In this document: positions 1-8,025 of the stretch, piece by piece | Position numbering within the stretch: position 1 is the stretch's first letter | Layout: each line of letters begins with the position of its first letter | DNA from: Synechococcus sp. AG-670-B23 | GTDB taxonomy: Bacteria > Cyanobacteriota > Cyanobacteriia > PCC-6307 > Cyanobiaceae | Length of the DNA stretch: 34,383 nt | Assembly: GCA_003209165.1 (NCBI GenBank) | Contig: QCSL01000024.1 | Location: 1 to 34,383 of the forward strand | Reading direction: 5' to 3' | Notes under the pieces: generated by a model | Databases searched by the model: none | What the model was told of the DNA's origin: nothing | The model's input: the letters and a program-made list of their open reading frames with translations, nothing else | Translations under genes and position numbers: made by a program

Positions 1-753
1 CCAAGAACCGGCCGCCAGCATCGGGAAACCGCTTTCAGCGACGTCCTCTCCCGGACGCAGCTGTGATGGATCTGCATCCAACCAGCGAATCGGACAACCG
101 AGTTCATCGAGCACCAACCAGGCGGCGGCCAAATCCCAGATCTTGGGCGTGGCCTCCAGTGAGGCGATGGTCTGCCCCATTGCAACACTCACCAAATTGA
201 GGCTGGCGACTCCAAGCAGACGAATCTTCCCGGGGAAGCGCTGATCAGGTTTGCGCTGCAGCACACGAATCGACCGACTGCATAGAGAAACGCAAGCACT
301 GGTGGCCAAGGCTCGGGTCTCAGACGTCAAAGGCTGGTTGTTTCGAGTGGCACCACGACCACGCAAGGCTACAAAGCGTTGACCAAGCGCTGGCACATCC
401 AGGAAAACCTCACTGGGACGGCCATCGACGAAGCGCGCCACGGATATGGCCCAATAGGGAATGCCAGCCGCAAAGTTGGTAGTGCCATCTAGGGGATCCA
501 GCACCCAATAGGCCCGAGTGTTCGGGACTGTTTTCGAACCTTCCTCGCTTAGAACACCTTCACCAGGGGCAATGCTGGTCAGCCCTTCCACCAAAGCAGC
601 ATCACTCCAGCGATCGCAGTCGGTGATTAACGAACCATCGGGCTTAAATTCAGAGCCAATCTGGCCAAAGTCCTGAAGCTGACGAGCACGGATGCGATCT
701 AGCAAAAGATGAACAGCGCCCAGTTGATCGTTACTGAGCACCAACGTCACCAC
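1..753 (-). CDS. Inositol monophosphatase family protein (3' end cut by window edge)
   Basis: The product belongs to the Mg-dependent inositol-monophosphatase/CysQ/FBPase-like phosphatase superfamily. It probably removes phosphate from a sugar or inositol phosphate in the cytoplasm. About 250 residues are visible on the minus strand. They include an acidic LSEEGS segment (first metal-site Glu), the hallmark DPLDGTTNF motif (codons around 480-515) and a distal IWDLAAAWL segment carrying the last metal-ligand Asp. The C-terminal end lies outside the window. An in-frame TGA at 775-777 limits the start to GTG at 753 or GTG at 750, since no ATG is available. It follows the tolC-like gene by about 31 bases on the same strand and is probably co-transcribed with it. 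The family call is firm. The substrate cannot be decided from sequence alone: inositol phosphate, PAP and fructose bisphosphate are all possible. Confidence 0.9.
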   Translation of the reverse strand, partial: MVTLVLSNDQLGAVHLLLDRIRARQLQDFGQIGSEFKPDGSLITDCDRWSDAALVEGLTSIAPGEGVLSEEGSKTVPNTRAYWVLDPLDGTTNFAAGIPYWAISVARFVDGRPSEVFLDVPALGQRFVALRGRGATRNNQPLTSETRALATSACVSLCSRSIRVLQRKPDQRFPGKIRLLGVASLNLVSVAMGQTIASLEATPKIWDLAAAWLVLDELGCPIRWLDADPSQLRPGEDVAESGFPMLAAGSW

Positions 754-784
754 AGAGGCCGAACCGGACTGTTCTCAGTGTGAT

Positions 785-2647
785 TCACGACGAACCCTTG
801 GTGGCCGCCAATGGGCAGGCGGACTTCGGCGGCGTTGGCTCAATGGGAATCGGTTGTTGATCGGGTTCTGGTTTGATTGCCGGCAGCGTCACTACATTGC
901 AAGAAACCAAGGCATCCAGACCTGTACGGCGCTGCAGCTGCGCCAGGCTGGTGTTGTAATCCTTAATCGCACGGGCGTACTTAAACTGCGCTTGGGTGAG
1001 ATCTCGCTGATTGTTGACCACTTCTCTTTGGACGCCCACACCTGCCTGAACCCGCAGTTGAGAGAGGCGCAGAGATTCTCGTGATGAAAGAACTTCGACG
1101 GCTGTAGTTTCGATGCTGTGAATTGCCGAGCGCAAGTTGAAGAAGCTTTCCTCTACCTGTAATCGGATCCGATCTCGGATTCTGGCGAAATCGAAGCGAC
1201 TCTGTTCAGCGGCCTGCTTGGAACGCCGGTATTGAGCCCGAGCACGACCACCATCAAACAAGCGCCAGCTTGCAGTCAGCGCCGTGCTGTTCTGGAGCCC
1301 ATATGTGAAGTCGCCCATATCGATGTCACTCAGCGAAGTCTGCCCGCTCTGCCCTTCCGACCGTAACGCTGTGGTGGAATTGACAAAGCTAAGAACAGGC
1401 TGAACAGCAGCCAGAGACGCATTGGCCTGACTGTTGTTGATGGAAATATCAAGGATCAGCTGATCTAACTCCTCGCGGTAGTTGTAGGCAGCAATGATGC
1501 TTTCCTGCAATGAAGGCTCCCATAGACCCAAGGGTCGTGCGGGTGTAGCGGCGGTTGGGGTGACGTGCTGAGGAAGATCGAGCAAAGCAGCGAGATTGCG
1601 GCGCTCAACGTCTTGAATACCAAGATTGGTGGTCAGGGTGTTGCGGTCACGTGCGAGTTGGGTCTCCGCTTCCAGAACCTCCAGCTTCGTATTGACGCCT
1701 GCGTTGAAACGTGCCCGAGCGTCGCGGTAACTGACCAATGATGCTTTGACGGAAGCCTGGCCAATGCGCACCCCTTCATCAGCTTGCTGCAGATCGAAGT
1801 AGGCCGTCTGGGCTTCCAAACGAAGATCACGAAGGGCAATCAAGTAAGCGTCACCGGCTCGCTCAAACTGATCCCGAGCTGCTGCGATCTCGGGAACGCG
1901 AGCTGGATTAATCAGATCCCACCTCACCTGCAATCTGACGTTGGCCCGCCATTGGCGGCCGTAACGCTCGTTGTATCCATCGACAGTCTCCGGTCCTGTT
2001 CCCTCACTGGTTGTGGGGGTGATTTCATCTGGAGGTTGATCAAGACCTGTTAGTTCCCCACCGGTTGTGGGGGTGATTTCATCCTGAGGTTGATCAAGAT
2101 CTGTTAGTCCCTCACCGGTTGTGGGGGTGATTTCACCAGTGGCTTGCTGTTGCTGCACGACCCGATCCGGGACAAAATCAGGATTTAGGTAGGAATACGA
2201 CTGGAAGTATTCGGCACGGGCAGAAAGGTCGACGGTGGGATACCAAGCGGAGATGGCTGCACGGAGAGCAGACTTGGCCTGATCCACCTGACTTGCAACA
2301 GCCTTGAGCTGTGGACTGTTGAATTCAGCCAGTTGAATGGCTTCTTCCAGAGTGAGAGGACGTAGCTCATGGATTCGAACCTGAGACGGCGCATCGGGGA
2401 GAGCCAGGCTTGGGGGGGCTGTAAGAGGGATGAGAGGAGGCGGCAAGACATCAAGCGTCGGAGCAATCACAGACGGATCAGCCTTTGGTCTACCTCCGTT
2501 TAGATCGATCGCATCAGGGAGAGTGGCCTGATCAACCAAGGCCGACTCAGCCTGCGCGACTTCTTTGCTGAGGGAGGGAGAAACACCGGAGGAAACAACA
2601 CCTGCTACGAGACAAATACCCGCGGTGATCCGGCGCACAGCAATCAA
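785..2647 (-). CDS. tolC: TolC-family outer-membrane efflux/secretion channel with repeat insert
   Basis: This is an outer-membrane channel of the TolC/OEP type. It would form the exit duct of tripartite efflux pumps or type I secretion. The 620-residue product has an N-terminal hydrophobic signal-like segment (about 8-25), a Pro-rich linker (about 60-90), and two repeats of the OEP helical-barrel domain. The first starts at LTLEEAIQLAEFNSPQLKA (about 98-116), the second around residue 385. Residues 172-225 hold a tandem 18-residue repeat absent from typical TolC. It lies between the beta-strand TVDLSARAEYF (138-148) and the strand WRANVRLQVRWDL, so it probably sits in the first extracellular loop. 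Start codons are poor: TTG at 2647 or GTG at 2638, with no clear ribosome binding site. It lies 14 bases after the radical-SAM gene on the same strand, so it is probably in one transcript with uppP and the phosphatase gene. Confidence 0.9.
   Translation of the reverse strand: MIAVRRITAGICLVAGVVSSGVSPSLSKEVAQAESALVDQATLPDAIDLNGGRPKADPSVIAPTLDVLPPPLIPLTAPPSLALPDAPSQVRIHELRPLTLEEAIQLAEFNSPQLKAVASQVDQAKSALRAAISAWYPTVDLSARAEYFQSYSYLNPDFVPDRVVQQQQATGEITPTTGEGLTDLDQPQDEITPTTGGELTGLDQPPDEITPTTSEGTGPETVDGYNERYGRQWRANVRLQVRWDLINPARVPEIAAARDQFERAGDAYLIALRDLRLEAQTAYFDLQQADEGVRIGQASVKASLVSYRDARARFNAGVNTKLEVLEAETQLARDRNTLTTNLGIQDVERRNLAALLDLPQHVTPTAATPARPLGLWEPSLQESIIAAYNYREELDQLILDISINNSQANASLAAVQPVLSFVNSTTALRSEGQSGQTSLSDIDMGDFTYGLQNSTALTASWRLFDGGRARAQYRRSKQAAEQSRFDFARIRDRIRLQVEESFFNLRSAIHSIETTAVEVLSSRESLRLSQLRVQAGVGVQREVVNNQRDLTQAQFKYARAIKDYNTSLAQLQRRTGLDALVSCNVVTLPAIKPEPDQQPIPIEPTPPKSACPLAATKGSS
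1995..2137 (-). repeat. 54-bp in-frame tandem repeat inside the tolC-like gene
   Basis: The 19-base core ggttgtgggggtgatttca occurs at 2009-2027, 2063-2081 and 2117-2135, exactly 54 bp apart. The bases between the cores are also largely conserved (for example gaggttgatcaaga after the first two). In the protein this gives 18-residue units starting EITPTT at residues 172, 190 and 208: two full copies and a diverging third. The units are acidic and rich in Thr and Pro. The repeat length is a multiple of three, so gain or loss of a unit would keep the frame. Confidence 0.95.
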
Positions 2648-2661
2648 AAGTTTTACTGAGC

Positions 2662-4059
2662 TTAGGGACTTTTTCCTACAGCACCCAGAACTGAGTCCAC
2701 GACGTCAGCCGCCCCATGCACGATCTGAATGGGGACCGGAAGCTGCTCCGCCAAGGCCTCAAGGTTCATGTCATCCAGGAAGACGGGCTCCCCCTGCCGC
2801 AACATCACCGATGGGAGCAGCAGCTCATCGCCCAGCTCTCGACCCTGCAGGCCACTGAGCAGATCCTGCCCCGTCAGCAGTCCAGTTACCACTTGGTCCT
2901 GCCCCCAATAGGGACTCGGCAAACCGATCAGATGGAACTCAACGCCATCAACAGCATTCAGACGTTCAGCCACGGGCTGCAAAGCCTGAGCCACGATCTG
3001 ACCGACCACCCAACTGCAACGACGGGGCTGAGGGACCGCGCTGGGCAAATCCTCAGTGGCGGAATCCAATGCCTCAAGGAAAGCGCGGATGCTGCCCACG
3101 CCGTTTTCCTGCTGCGGGAGATCCTCGTAGTTATCCCTTGGCGGCAAGGGCCATCCAGCCATCAAATACCACTCATCTGAGAGCCAGGCAAAACGGGTGC
3201 CCAAACTCTCCTTGAGGCGCTGCTGGATGGGTTCCACCTGAGCAATCACCTCGCGGGCACAGTCCGGATCCACAGGAACCAAGCCGTCGTCCGGAGGCCT
3301 AAAGCGGGTGAGCCCTACCGGCACCACCGCTGCAGACAGCACCGCTGGCCAGGGGCCTGCCGCGAAGGAGGCCAAATCGTTCAGCGTTCTCTCCAGGGCC
3401 ATTCCGTCATTCAGTCCTGGGCAAACCACAACCTGGGCATGGATCTGCAAATCACGCTTGTCAAACCAGGCAAGCTGATCCATCACCTGGGAGGCACGCG
3501 GGTTCACCAATAGACGAGAGCGCAGCTCGGGATCCGTGGCATGCACCGAGACAAACAAAGGCGATAGACGCTGCTCCTCAATCCGCTGCCAATCGGCCTC
3601 GCCCAGGTTGGTCAGGGTCAGATAAGAGCCATAGAGAAAACTCAACCGGTAATCGTCGTCCTTTAGGTAGAGGCTGTCGCGCCGACCAGGTGGCTGCTGA
3701 TCAATGAAACAGAACGGACAGTTGTTATTGCACTGGCGCAAGCCGTCAAACAAAGCCTCGGTGAAGGCGAGGCCGAGTCCGTCATCGGCATCTTTTTCTA
3801 AGTCCACACGATGCAGCGCACCCTTCGCATCGCGCACCTCAAGGCAAAGCTCCTCCTCCACGCAGAGGTAGCGGTAATCGATCAGATCGCGTGGTCGAAT
3901 TCCATTGATGCTGAGCAACTCATCACCTGCCTCAAAACCCAGCTCATCCCCGATTGAGCCGGCCTCCACGGACGCCACCACCGCTGGCTTCGGTTGACGA
4001 CCACTGCTGGTTGGGTCCAGGGCTGCAACGGCAACCCCGGCGGATGGCTCATTCCACAC
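2662..4059 (-). CDS. Cyanobacterial PDZ / radical SAM / DUF512 protein (TIGR03279-like)
   Basis: This is a predicted Fe-S oxidoreductase of a family found essentially in cyanobacteria (TIGR03279 type) and of unknown reaction. The 465-residue product starts with a PDZ-like domain (about 25-90, containing GFEAGDELLSINGI). A radical-SAM-type cluster motif CNNNCPFCFIDQ follows, with Cys110, Cys114 and Cys117 in CX3CX2C spacing. The next segment, LKDDDYRLSFLYGSYLTLTN, is the typical DUF512 lead-in, and the DUF512 region fills the C-terminal half. The start is GTG at 4059. An out-of-frame ATG just upstream gives only a few codons. The gene sits 19 bases after uppP and 14 bases before the tolC-like gene on the same strand, so an envelope link is possible but inferred from context only. 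Confidence 0.9.
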   Translation of the reverse strand: MWNEPSAGVAVAALDPTSSGRQPKPAVVASVEAGSIGDELGFEAGDELLSINGIRPRDLIDYRYLCVEEELCLEVRDAKGALHRVDLEKDADDGLGLAFTEALFDGLRQCNNNCPFCFIDQQPPGRRDSLYLKDDDYRLSFLYGSYLTLTNLGEADWQRIEEQRLSPLFVSVHATDPELRSRLLVNPRASQVMDQLAWFDKRDLQIHAQVVVCPGLNDGMALERTLNDLASFAAGPWPAVLSAAVVPVGLTRFRPPDDGLVPVDPDCAREVIAQVEPIQQRLKESLGTRFAWLSDEWYLMAGWPLPPRDNYEDLPQQENGVGSIRAFLEALDSATEDLPSAVPQPRRCSWVVGQIVAQALQPVAERLNAVDGVEFHLIGLPSPYWGQDQVVTGLLTGQDLLSGLQGRELGDELLLPSVMLRQGEPVFLDDMNLEALAEQLPVPIQIVHGAADVVDSVLGAVGKSP

Positions 4060-4078
4060 AAGCCGGCTTCATCTGACC

Positions 4079-4942
4079 TCAGTGTGCGCCGTGAACGCCC
4101 CACCAGACCAGCAACAGCAGCCCGAACAGCAGCCTGTAAGCCACAAAGAGCCAGGTGCTGTTGCGCTGCAGGAACTTCAGCAACCAATCGATCGCTAGCC
4201 ACGACACCACCGCAGCCGAAACTATTCCGATGAGCAACGGCAGGGGACCGGTGCCAGGGCTGGCTGTCAGAGCATCCTTGAGCTCCACGAGCCCCGCGAT
4301 GGTGATGGCGGGGATGCCCAAGAGAAAGGAAAAGCGTGCTGCATCGGCGCGCTGCCAGCCGTCAAAAAGGGCCGCCGTGAGGGTGCTACCGGAGCGCGAC
4401 ACCCCCGGAAGCAACGCGAGCGCCTGGGCCACCCCCACCAAAAGGCCATCACGGCCTGAAATCTCCGGCAGCTGCTTACGCCGCGCTCCCACCCATTCGG
4501 CCAAAGCCAACAGCAGCGCCATCACAATCGAAACGACAGCAATGGAGGGGACACTGCGCAGCGGCGAGTTTTCGTAGCCCTGGGCCCAGGCGAATTTGAT
4601 CCCTAAACCAATCACCAAAATCGGCAGGGTCCCCACGACCATGGCGAACCCGAGGCGCGCCTGGGGTTCACGCCACTTGCTACTACGAAAGGCGCGGCTG
4701 ATGCCCCGCATCACTTGACTGAGATCGCTACGGAAATAGGCGATAACGGCGACGATGCTGCCCAGCTGAATAGCGGCGGTCACGGAGACACCCGGGTCGT
4801 CCCAACCCAGAAGCACAGGAACCACCTTCAAATGGGCAGTGCTGCTGATTGGAAGAAATTCGGTAAGACCTTGGACCACCCCCAAAACCAGATCACGCCA
4901 GCAGGCCTCAAGCAGGGTGAGAGATACATAGGGGTCTGCCAT
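4079..4942 (-). CDS. uppP: Undecaprenyl-diphosphatase
   Basis: UppP (BacA) removes a phosphate from undecaprenyl diphosphate. This recycles the lipid carrier for peptidoglycan and other envelope polymers and gives bacitracin resistance when abundant. The 287-residue, strongly hydrophobic protein has both family signatures: GLTEFLPISSTAHLKV at about residues 25-40 and PGVSRSGSTLTAALF near residue 180. It has about eight membrane segments and the usual family length. The start is ATG at 4942; a TTG lies directly before it. It is the first gene of a minus-strand run with the radical-SAM, tolC-like and phosphatase genes, divergent from the DUF3120 gene across about 110 bases. Confidence 0.97.
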   Translation of the reverse strand: MADPYVSLTLLEACWRDLVLGVVQGLTEFLPISSTAHLKVVPVLLGWDDPGVSVTAAIQLGSIVAVIAYFRSDLSQVMRGISRAFRSSKWREPQARLGFAMVVGTLPILVIGLGIKFAWAQGYENSPLRSVPSIAVVSIVMALLLALAEWVGARRKQLPEISGRDGLLVGVAQALALLPGVSRSGSTLTAALFDGWQRADAARFSFLLGIPAITIAGLVELKDALTASPGTGPLPLLIGIVSAAVVSWLAIDWLLKFLQRNSTWLFVAYRLLFGLLLLVWWGVHGAH

Positions 4943-5052
4943 CAACGAAAAAGTGACGCTTTGACGGTATCCCCAGCAGGCCAGGCGGGCATGTCGGCCG
5001 CGTCACTTGAAGATGTCTTCTAAGGTTCCGTGACTTTGTCCATGAAGAGCAT

Positions 5053-5763
5053 TTGATCGGCGGCACCTGGCAAACCTCAGCCCCCGATCGGTCGTGGTCC
5101 TTTCCATTGGCCCGCATTGCCGCAGCAATGGTGATGCTGCCGGTGTTCATCCAAGCTCCCTGGGTGCGCCTTGATCCGTTCTCAGCCACCTTGTTCACTG
5201 GGGTTCTAATTACAGCTGGCCTTGTGATGCATCGGAGCCGCTCCCAGACGGCATCCGATATGGGTTCCCTGCTGGTCGGTTTCAGCGGCAGCTGGCTCGC
5301 GGGTTGCATCTTCTGGGGTTGGCTGCGGGCTCATCCCGTACTGCACCTCCCGGTGGAAGCTTTCGCTGTGCCTGTGGCCCTTGGCGGCCTGAATGGACGC
5401 TGGCGCCTGGCAGCGACCTTTTATCTGGCGTCCCTAGTGGGCACAGCTTGCACAGACCTGGCCATGGCGGCCACCGGGGTGATGCAGTTCTGGCCCGCGG
5501 TGGTGACGGCTTCCCTTGATCAAGCGCCGCTGCTGCTGCATCAAGCGGGTTTGCATCTGCTTCAGCCCCTGCCTCTCGCAACCCTGATTATTTCCTCAGC
5601 CCTGGTGCTGATGGGTGGACGTTGGCTGAGCAAAAACAGCAGCGGTTTTTCAAGTGATGCCGGATCCATGGCCGCTGCTGTCTTGATCACAACCCTTTGG
5701 GTGGATGGCTTTTTCTTGGTCTCGGCCTGGGTGCAGCCGGGGCTCAGTGGCTTGATCGAGTGA
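5053..5763 (+). CDS. DUF3120 family integral membrane protein
   Basis: This is a conserved cyanobacterial membrane protein of unknown function (DUF3120). About 236 residues carry roughly six to seven hydrophobic segments: near 22-38, 43-60, 70-90, 100-140, 168-190 and 205-225. The early segment VMLPVFIQAPWVRLDPFSA is typical of the family. The start is uncertain. TTG at 5053 has an AAGAG-like purine stretch just upstream. The ATG at 5042 runs into TGA after four codons. A later in-frame ATG would remove the first 24 residues and shorten the first membrane segment. It is divergent from uppP and lies about 110 bases before psbU on the same strand. Confidence 0.8.
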   Translation: MIGGTWQTSAPDRSWSFPLARIAAAMVMLPVFIQAPWVRLDPFSATLFTGVLITAGLVMHRSRSQTASDMGSLLVGFSGSWLAGCIFWGWLRAHPVLHLPVEAFAVPVALGGLNGRWRLAATFYLASLVGTACTDLAMAATGVMQFWPAVVTASLDQAPLLLHQAGLHLLQPLPLATLIISSALVLMGGRWLSKNSSGFSSDAGSMAAAVLITTLWVDGFFLVSAWVQPGLSGLIE

Positions 5764-5875
5764 AACGAACTGCAAAAGCTCCCCCGATTCAGGGGCTTGA
5801 ACGGCACAACGACTTGTAGTCTTCGCGAGCCGGCTCTGCCGGTCGACCCGTTCTGACCCCTGATCGAGAGTTGAG

Positions 5876-6283
5876 ATGAAGCGGCTTCTGAGCTGGCTGA
5901 CCGGCGCATTGGTGATGGCAAGTTTGATGGCAGGCCTTGTGCTTCCCAACAGCGCCTATGCCGACGATGACCTTCGCAACAAGTATTCCGGCAATGAGAT
6001 CCGAAATGTTGCGGACGACAAAATTGCCGCACGGGAAGGCAAGGTTGATTTGAACAACTCTTCCGTGCGCCGTTTCCAGCAATTCCCGGGCATGTACCCG
6101 ACCATGGCTGGAAAAATCGTTCTGGGCGGTCCGTACGACAGCGTGGAAGACGTGCTTTCTCTTGACTTGACCGAGCGTCAACAGGAGCTGTTCGCCAAAT
6201 ATCGCGACAATTTCACTGTCACACCTCCATCCATTGCTCTGAACGAGGGCGACGACCGCATCAACGACGGCCAATACCGCTAG
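5876..6283 (+). CDS. psbU: Photosystem II extrinsic protein U (12 kDa)
   Basis: PsbU is a lumenal extrinsic subunit of cyanobacterial photosystem II. It stabilises the oxygen-evolving complex together with PsbO and PsbV. The 135-residue precursor begins with a Lys/Arg start and a hydrophobic core, then an AYA signal-peptidase site near residue 29 followed by DDD. The mature part contains the helix-hairpin-helix-like signature KVDLNNSSVRRFQQFPGMYP and GGPYDSVEDVLSL. Length and order match the family. It starts at ATG 5876 and is followed by a strong terminator at 6318-6344. It probably forms its own transcript from the 112-base gap after the DUF3120 gene; I could not assign a convincing promoter. 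Confidence 0.98.
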   Translation: MKRLLSWLTGALVMASLMAGLVLPNSAYADDDLRNKYSGNEIRNVADDKIAAREGKVDLNNSSVRRFQQFPGMYPTMAGKIVLGGPYDSVEDVLSLDLTERQQELFAKYRDNFTVTPPSIALNEGDDRINDGQYR

Positions 6284-6317
6284 TTCGTAACCCCGTCACA
6301 ATGCCTGTGAATGCTTG

Positions 6318-6344
6318 AACCGCCGGACAACCGGCGGTTTTTTT
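6318..6344 (+). terminator. Rho-independent terminator after psbU
   Basis: A perfect 9-bp stem is seen: AACCGCCGG at 6318-6326 pairs with CCGGCGGTT at 6331-6339. The loop is ACAA, and a run of T follows to 6344. It starts 35 bases after the psbU stop codon and ends only 9 bases before the nadB start codon. Confidence 0.93.
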
Positions 6345-6353
6345 GTCCTCTTG

Positions 6354-8012
6354 ATGGCCCAGCCCCGCAGCTCTGATCCCATCCCCTCAGGTCCCTGGGA
6401 CGTGGTGGTGATCGGTGCCGGTGCGGCTGGCTTGATGACCTGCCTTGATCTGCCCCATGGGCTCAAGGTGCTGCTGCTCAACCGCAACACAGGGCAGCGT
6501 TCCTCCAGCCGCTGGGCCCAGGGCGGCATCGCAGCAGTGACAAGGAAGGAGGACAGCGCCGAAAGCCATGCGGAGGACACCGTTCTGGCTGGGGCCGGCC
6601 TTTGTGATGGCGATGCGGTGCGGCTTTTGGTGCAGGAGGCACCCCATTGCGTGGAGCGTCTGGGGCAGCTGGGCATGGCCTTCGACCGGGATCAGGATGG
6701 TCTGGCCACCACCCTGGAAGCAGCCCATAGCCACCGGCGCGTGCTGCATGTGCAAGACCGCACCGGACGGGCCCTGGTGGATGTGCTTCGCGATTGTGTA
6801 GAGCAACGACCTGGATTGCTGCACCGCCGCGGTGTTCGCGTAACCCAGCTGCTGGTACGCGATGGTCGTTGTTGCGGCGTTCAGGTGCTGGATGGGGCGC
6901 ATCTGCACGGGATCGAGGCCCGCGCGGTGGTGCTGGCCAGCGGCGGGGGTGGACATCTGTTTGCCAACACCACCAATCCAGCCCAGGCCTGCGGCGAAGG
7001 CATTGCCCTCGCCTGGCAGGCGGGCGCAGCCGTGGAGGATCTGGAATTCGTCCAGTTCCATCCAACGGCCATTCGCCTGGATGACGCCCCATGCTTTCTG
7101 ATCTCCGAAGCCGTACGCGGCGAGGGCGGGGTGCTGGTGGATGCCCTGGGGGGCAGCCCTGTGGCCCACCTGCCCCAACGCGACCTCTCACCGCGGGACC
7201 AGGTGAGCCGGGCCTTGATGCAGGCCATGCAACGGCAGCAGGTGAAACAGATGTGGCTCGACTTCGCCGATATCCCGCGCGACCAGGCGGAACGACGCTT
7301 CCCAACCATCCTGGACCGCTGCGACGAACTCGGATTGAATCCGTTGGAAAGGCCAATCCCCGTGGCCCCAGCCGCCCACTACTGGATGGGAGGAGTGGCC
7401 ACAGACCTGCAAGCCGCCACCACGCTGCCGGGTCTCTATGCCGTGGGAGAAGTGGCCTGCACCGGCCTGCATGGCGCTAACCGGCTGGCTAGTAACTCCC
7501 TAATGGAGTGCCTGGTATTCGCCCATCGCCTCAAGGAGATCGAGCTCGGACCCGTCCCAAAGGCAATCGCCACCGGCACAGCCCAACCGCTCGCACTGGA
7601 CCTCGACGGCAGCAGCAGTTCGCAAGTGATCGACGCAATCGAGCAGCTGCGACAGCTCTGCTGGCAAAGGGCGGGGGTGGAACGATCCTTCTCTGGACTG
7701 CGCCAAGCTCTCGGCACAGTTCAGGAAGACGAGCAGTGCTTAGAGCAGCAGGCTCTGCTTCAAGCACTGCTGCGGGAGGACCCCTGTGCCCCCAGGCTCT
7801 TAGCTGAAAGGAGCCGAAGCGATCTGAACCTGTTGTTGGATCTCCACCACAGGTTGCTGACCAGCCGTCTGATGCTGAAGGCCTGCCTGTTTCGCGGAGA
7901 AAGCCGGGGTGGCCACTACCGCAGCGATGCTCCTGCACCGCTACCGCAATGGAGGCAGCATTCCAGGCAGCAACGGATGCAGGGCATCGTCACCCGCGCC
8001 GTCCGGGACTAA
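6354..8012 (+). CDS. nadB: L-aspartate oxidase
   Basis: NadB oxidises L-aspartate to iminoaspartate using FAD, the first step of de novo NAD synthesis. NadA then condenses the product to quinolinate. The 552-residue protein has an N-terminal FAD-binding motif VVVIGAGAAGL (about 17-27). It also has the SSRWAQGGIAAV segment and the substrate-site segments VQFHPTAI, SEAVRGEGG, HYWMGGVATD and GLHGANRLASNSLMECLVF typical of the succinate dehydrogenase/fumarate reductase flavoprotein family. The C-terminal helical domain is present, so the gene is full length. I chose ATG 6354. An in-frame TTG at 6315 lies upstream of, and would translate through, the psbU terminator, so it is unlikely. No good ribosome binding site is visible before 6354. 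Confidence 0.96.
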   Translation: MAQPRSSDPIPSGPWDVVVIGAGAAGLMTCLDLPHGLKVLLLNRNTGQRSSSRWAQGGIAAVTRKEDSAESHAEDTVLAGAGLCDGDAVRLLVQEAPHCVERLGQLGMAFDRDQDGLATTLEAAHSHRRVLHVQDRTGRALVDVLRDCVEQRPGLLHRRGVRVTQLLVRDGRCCGVQVLDGAHLHGIEARAVVLASGGGGHLFANTTNPAQACGEGIALAWQAGAAVEDLEFVQFHPTAIRLDDAPCFLISEAVRGEGGVLVDALGGSPVAHLPQRDLSPRDQVSRALMQAMQRQQVKQMWLDFADIPRDQAERRFPTILDRCDELGLNPLERPIPVAPAAHYWMGGVATDLQAATTLPGLYAVGEVACTGLHGANRLASNSLMECLVFAHRLKEIELGPVPKAIATGTAQPLALDLDGSSSSQVIDAIEQLRQLCWQRAGVERSFSGLRQALGTVQEDEQCLEQQALLQALLREDPCAPRLLAERSRSDLNLLLDLHHRLLTSRLMLKACLFRGESRGGHYRSDAPAPLPQWRQHSRQQRMQGIVTRAVRD

Positions 8013-8025
8013 GGGCACCCATGAC

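Noticed and set aside
1995-2137. CRISPR-like spacing in the tolC region
   Set aside because: The units are adjacent with no unique spacers, lie in frame in a coding gene and are only about three copies.
5776-5797. Possible terminator hairpin after the DUF3120 gene
   Set aside because: The stem is only four G-C pairs plus a bulged extension, and no T-run follows.
5797-5822. TTGAAC / TAGTCT as a psbU promoter
   Set aside because: The spacing is 14 bases, too short for a standard sigma-70 promoter, and the -10 match is weak.
6315-6353. In-frame TTG start of nadB at 6315
   Set aside because: It lies before the psbU terminator hairpin, and the added 13 residues (rich in Arg, Thr, Gly and Phe) are the translated stem and T-run.
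6387-7356. Two long minus-strand frames opposite nadB
   Set aside because: They are shadows of a strongly conserved flavoprotein gene; the products are Pro/Arg- or His/Gln-rich without domains.
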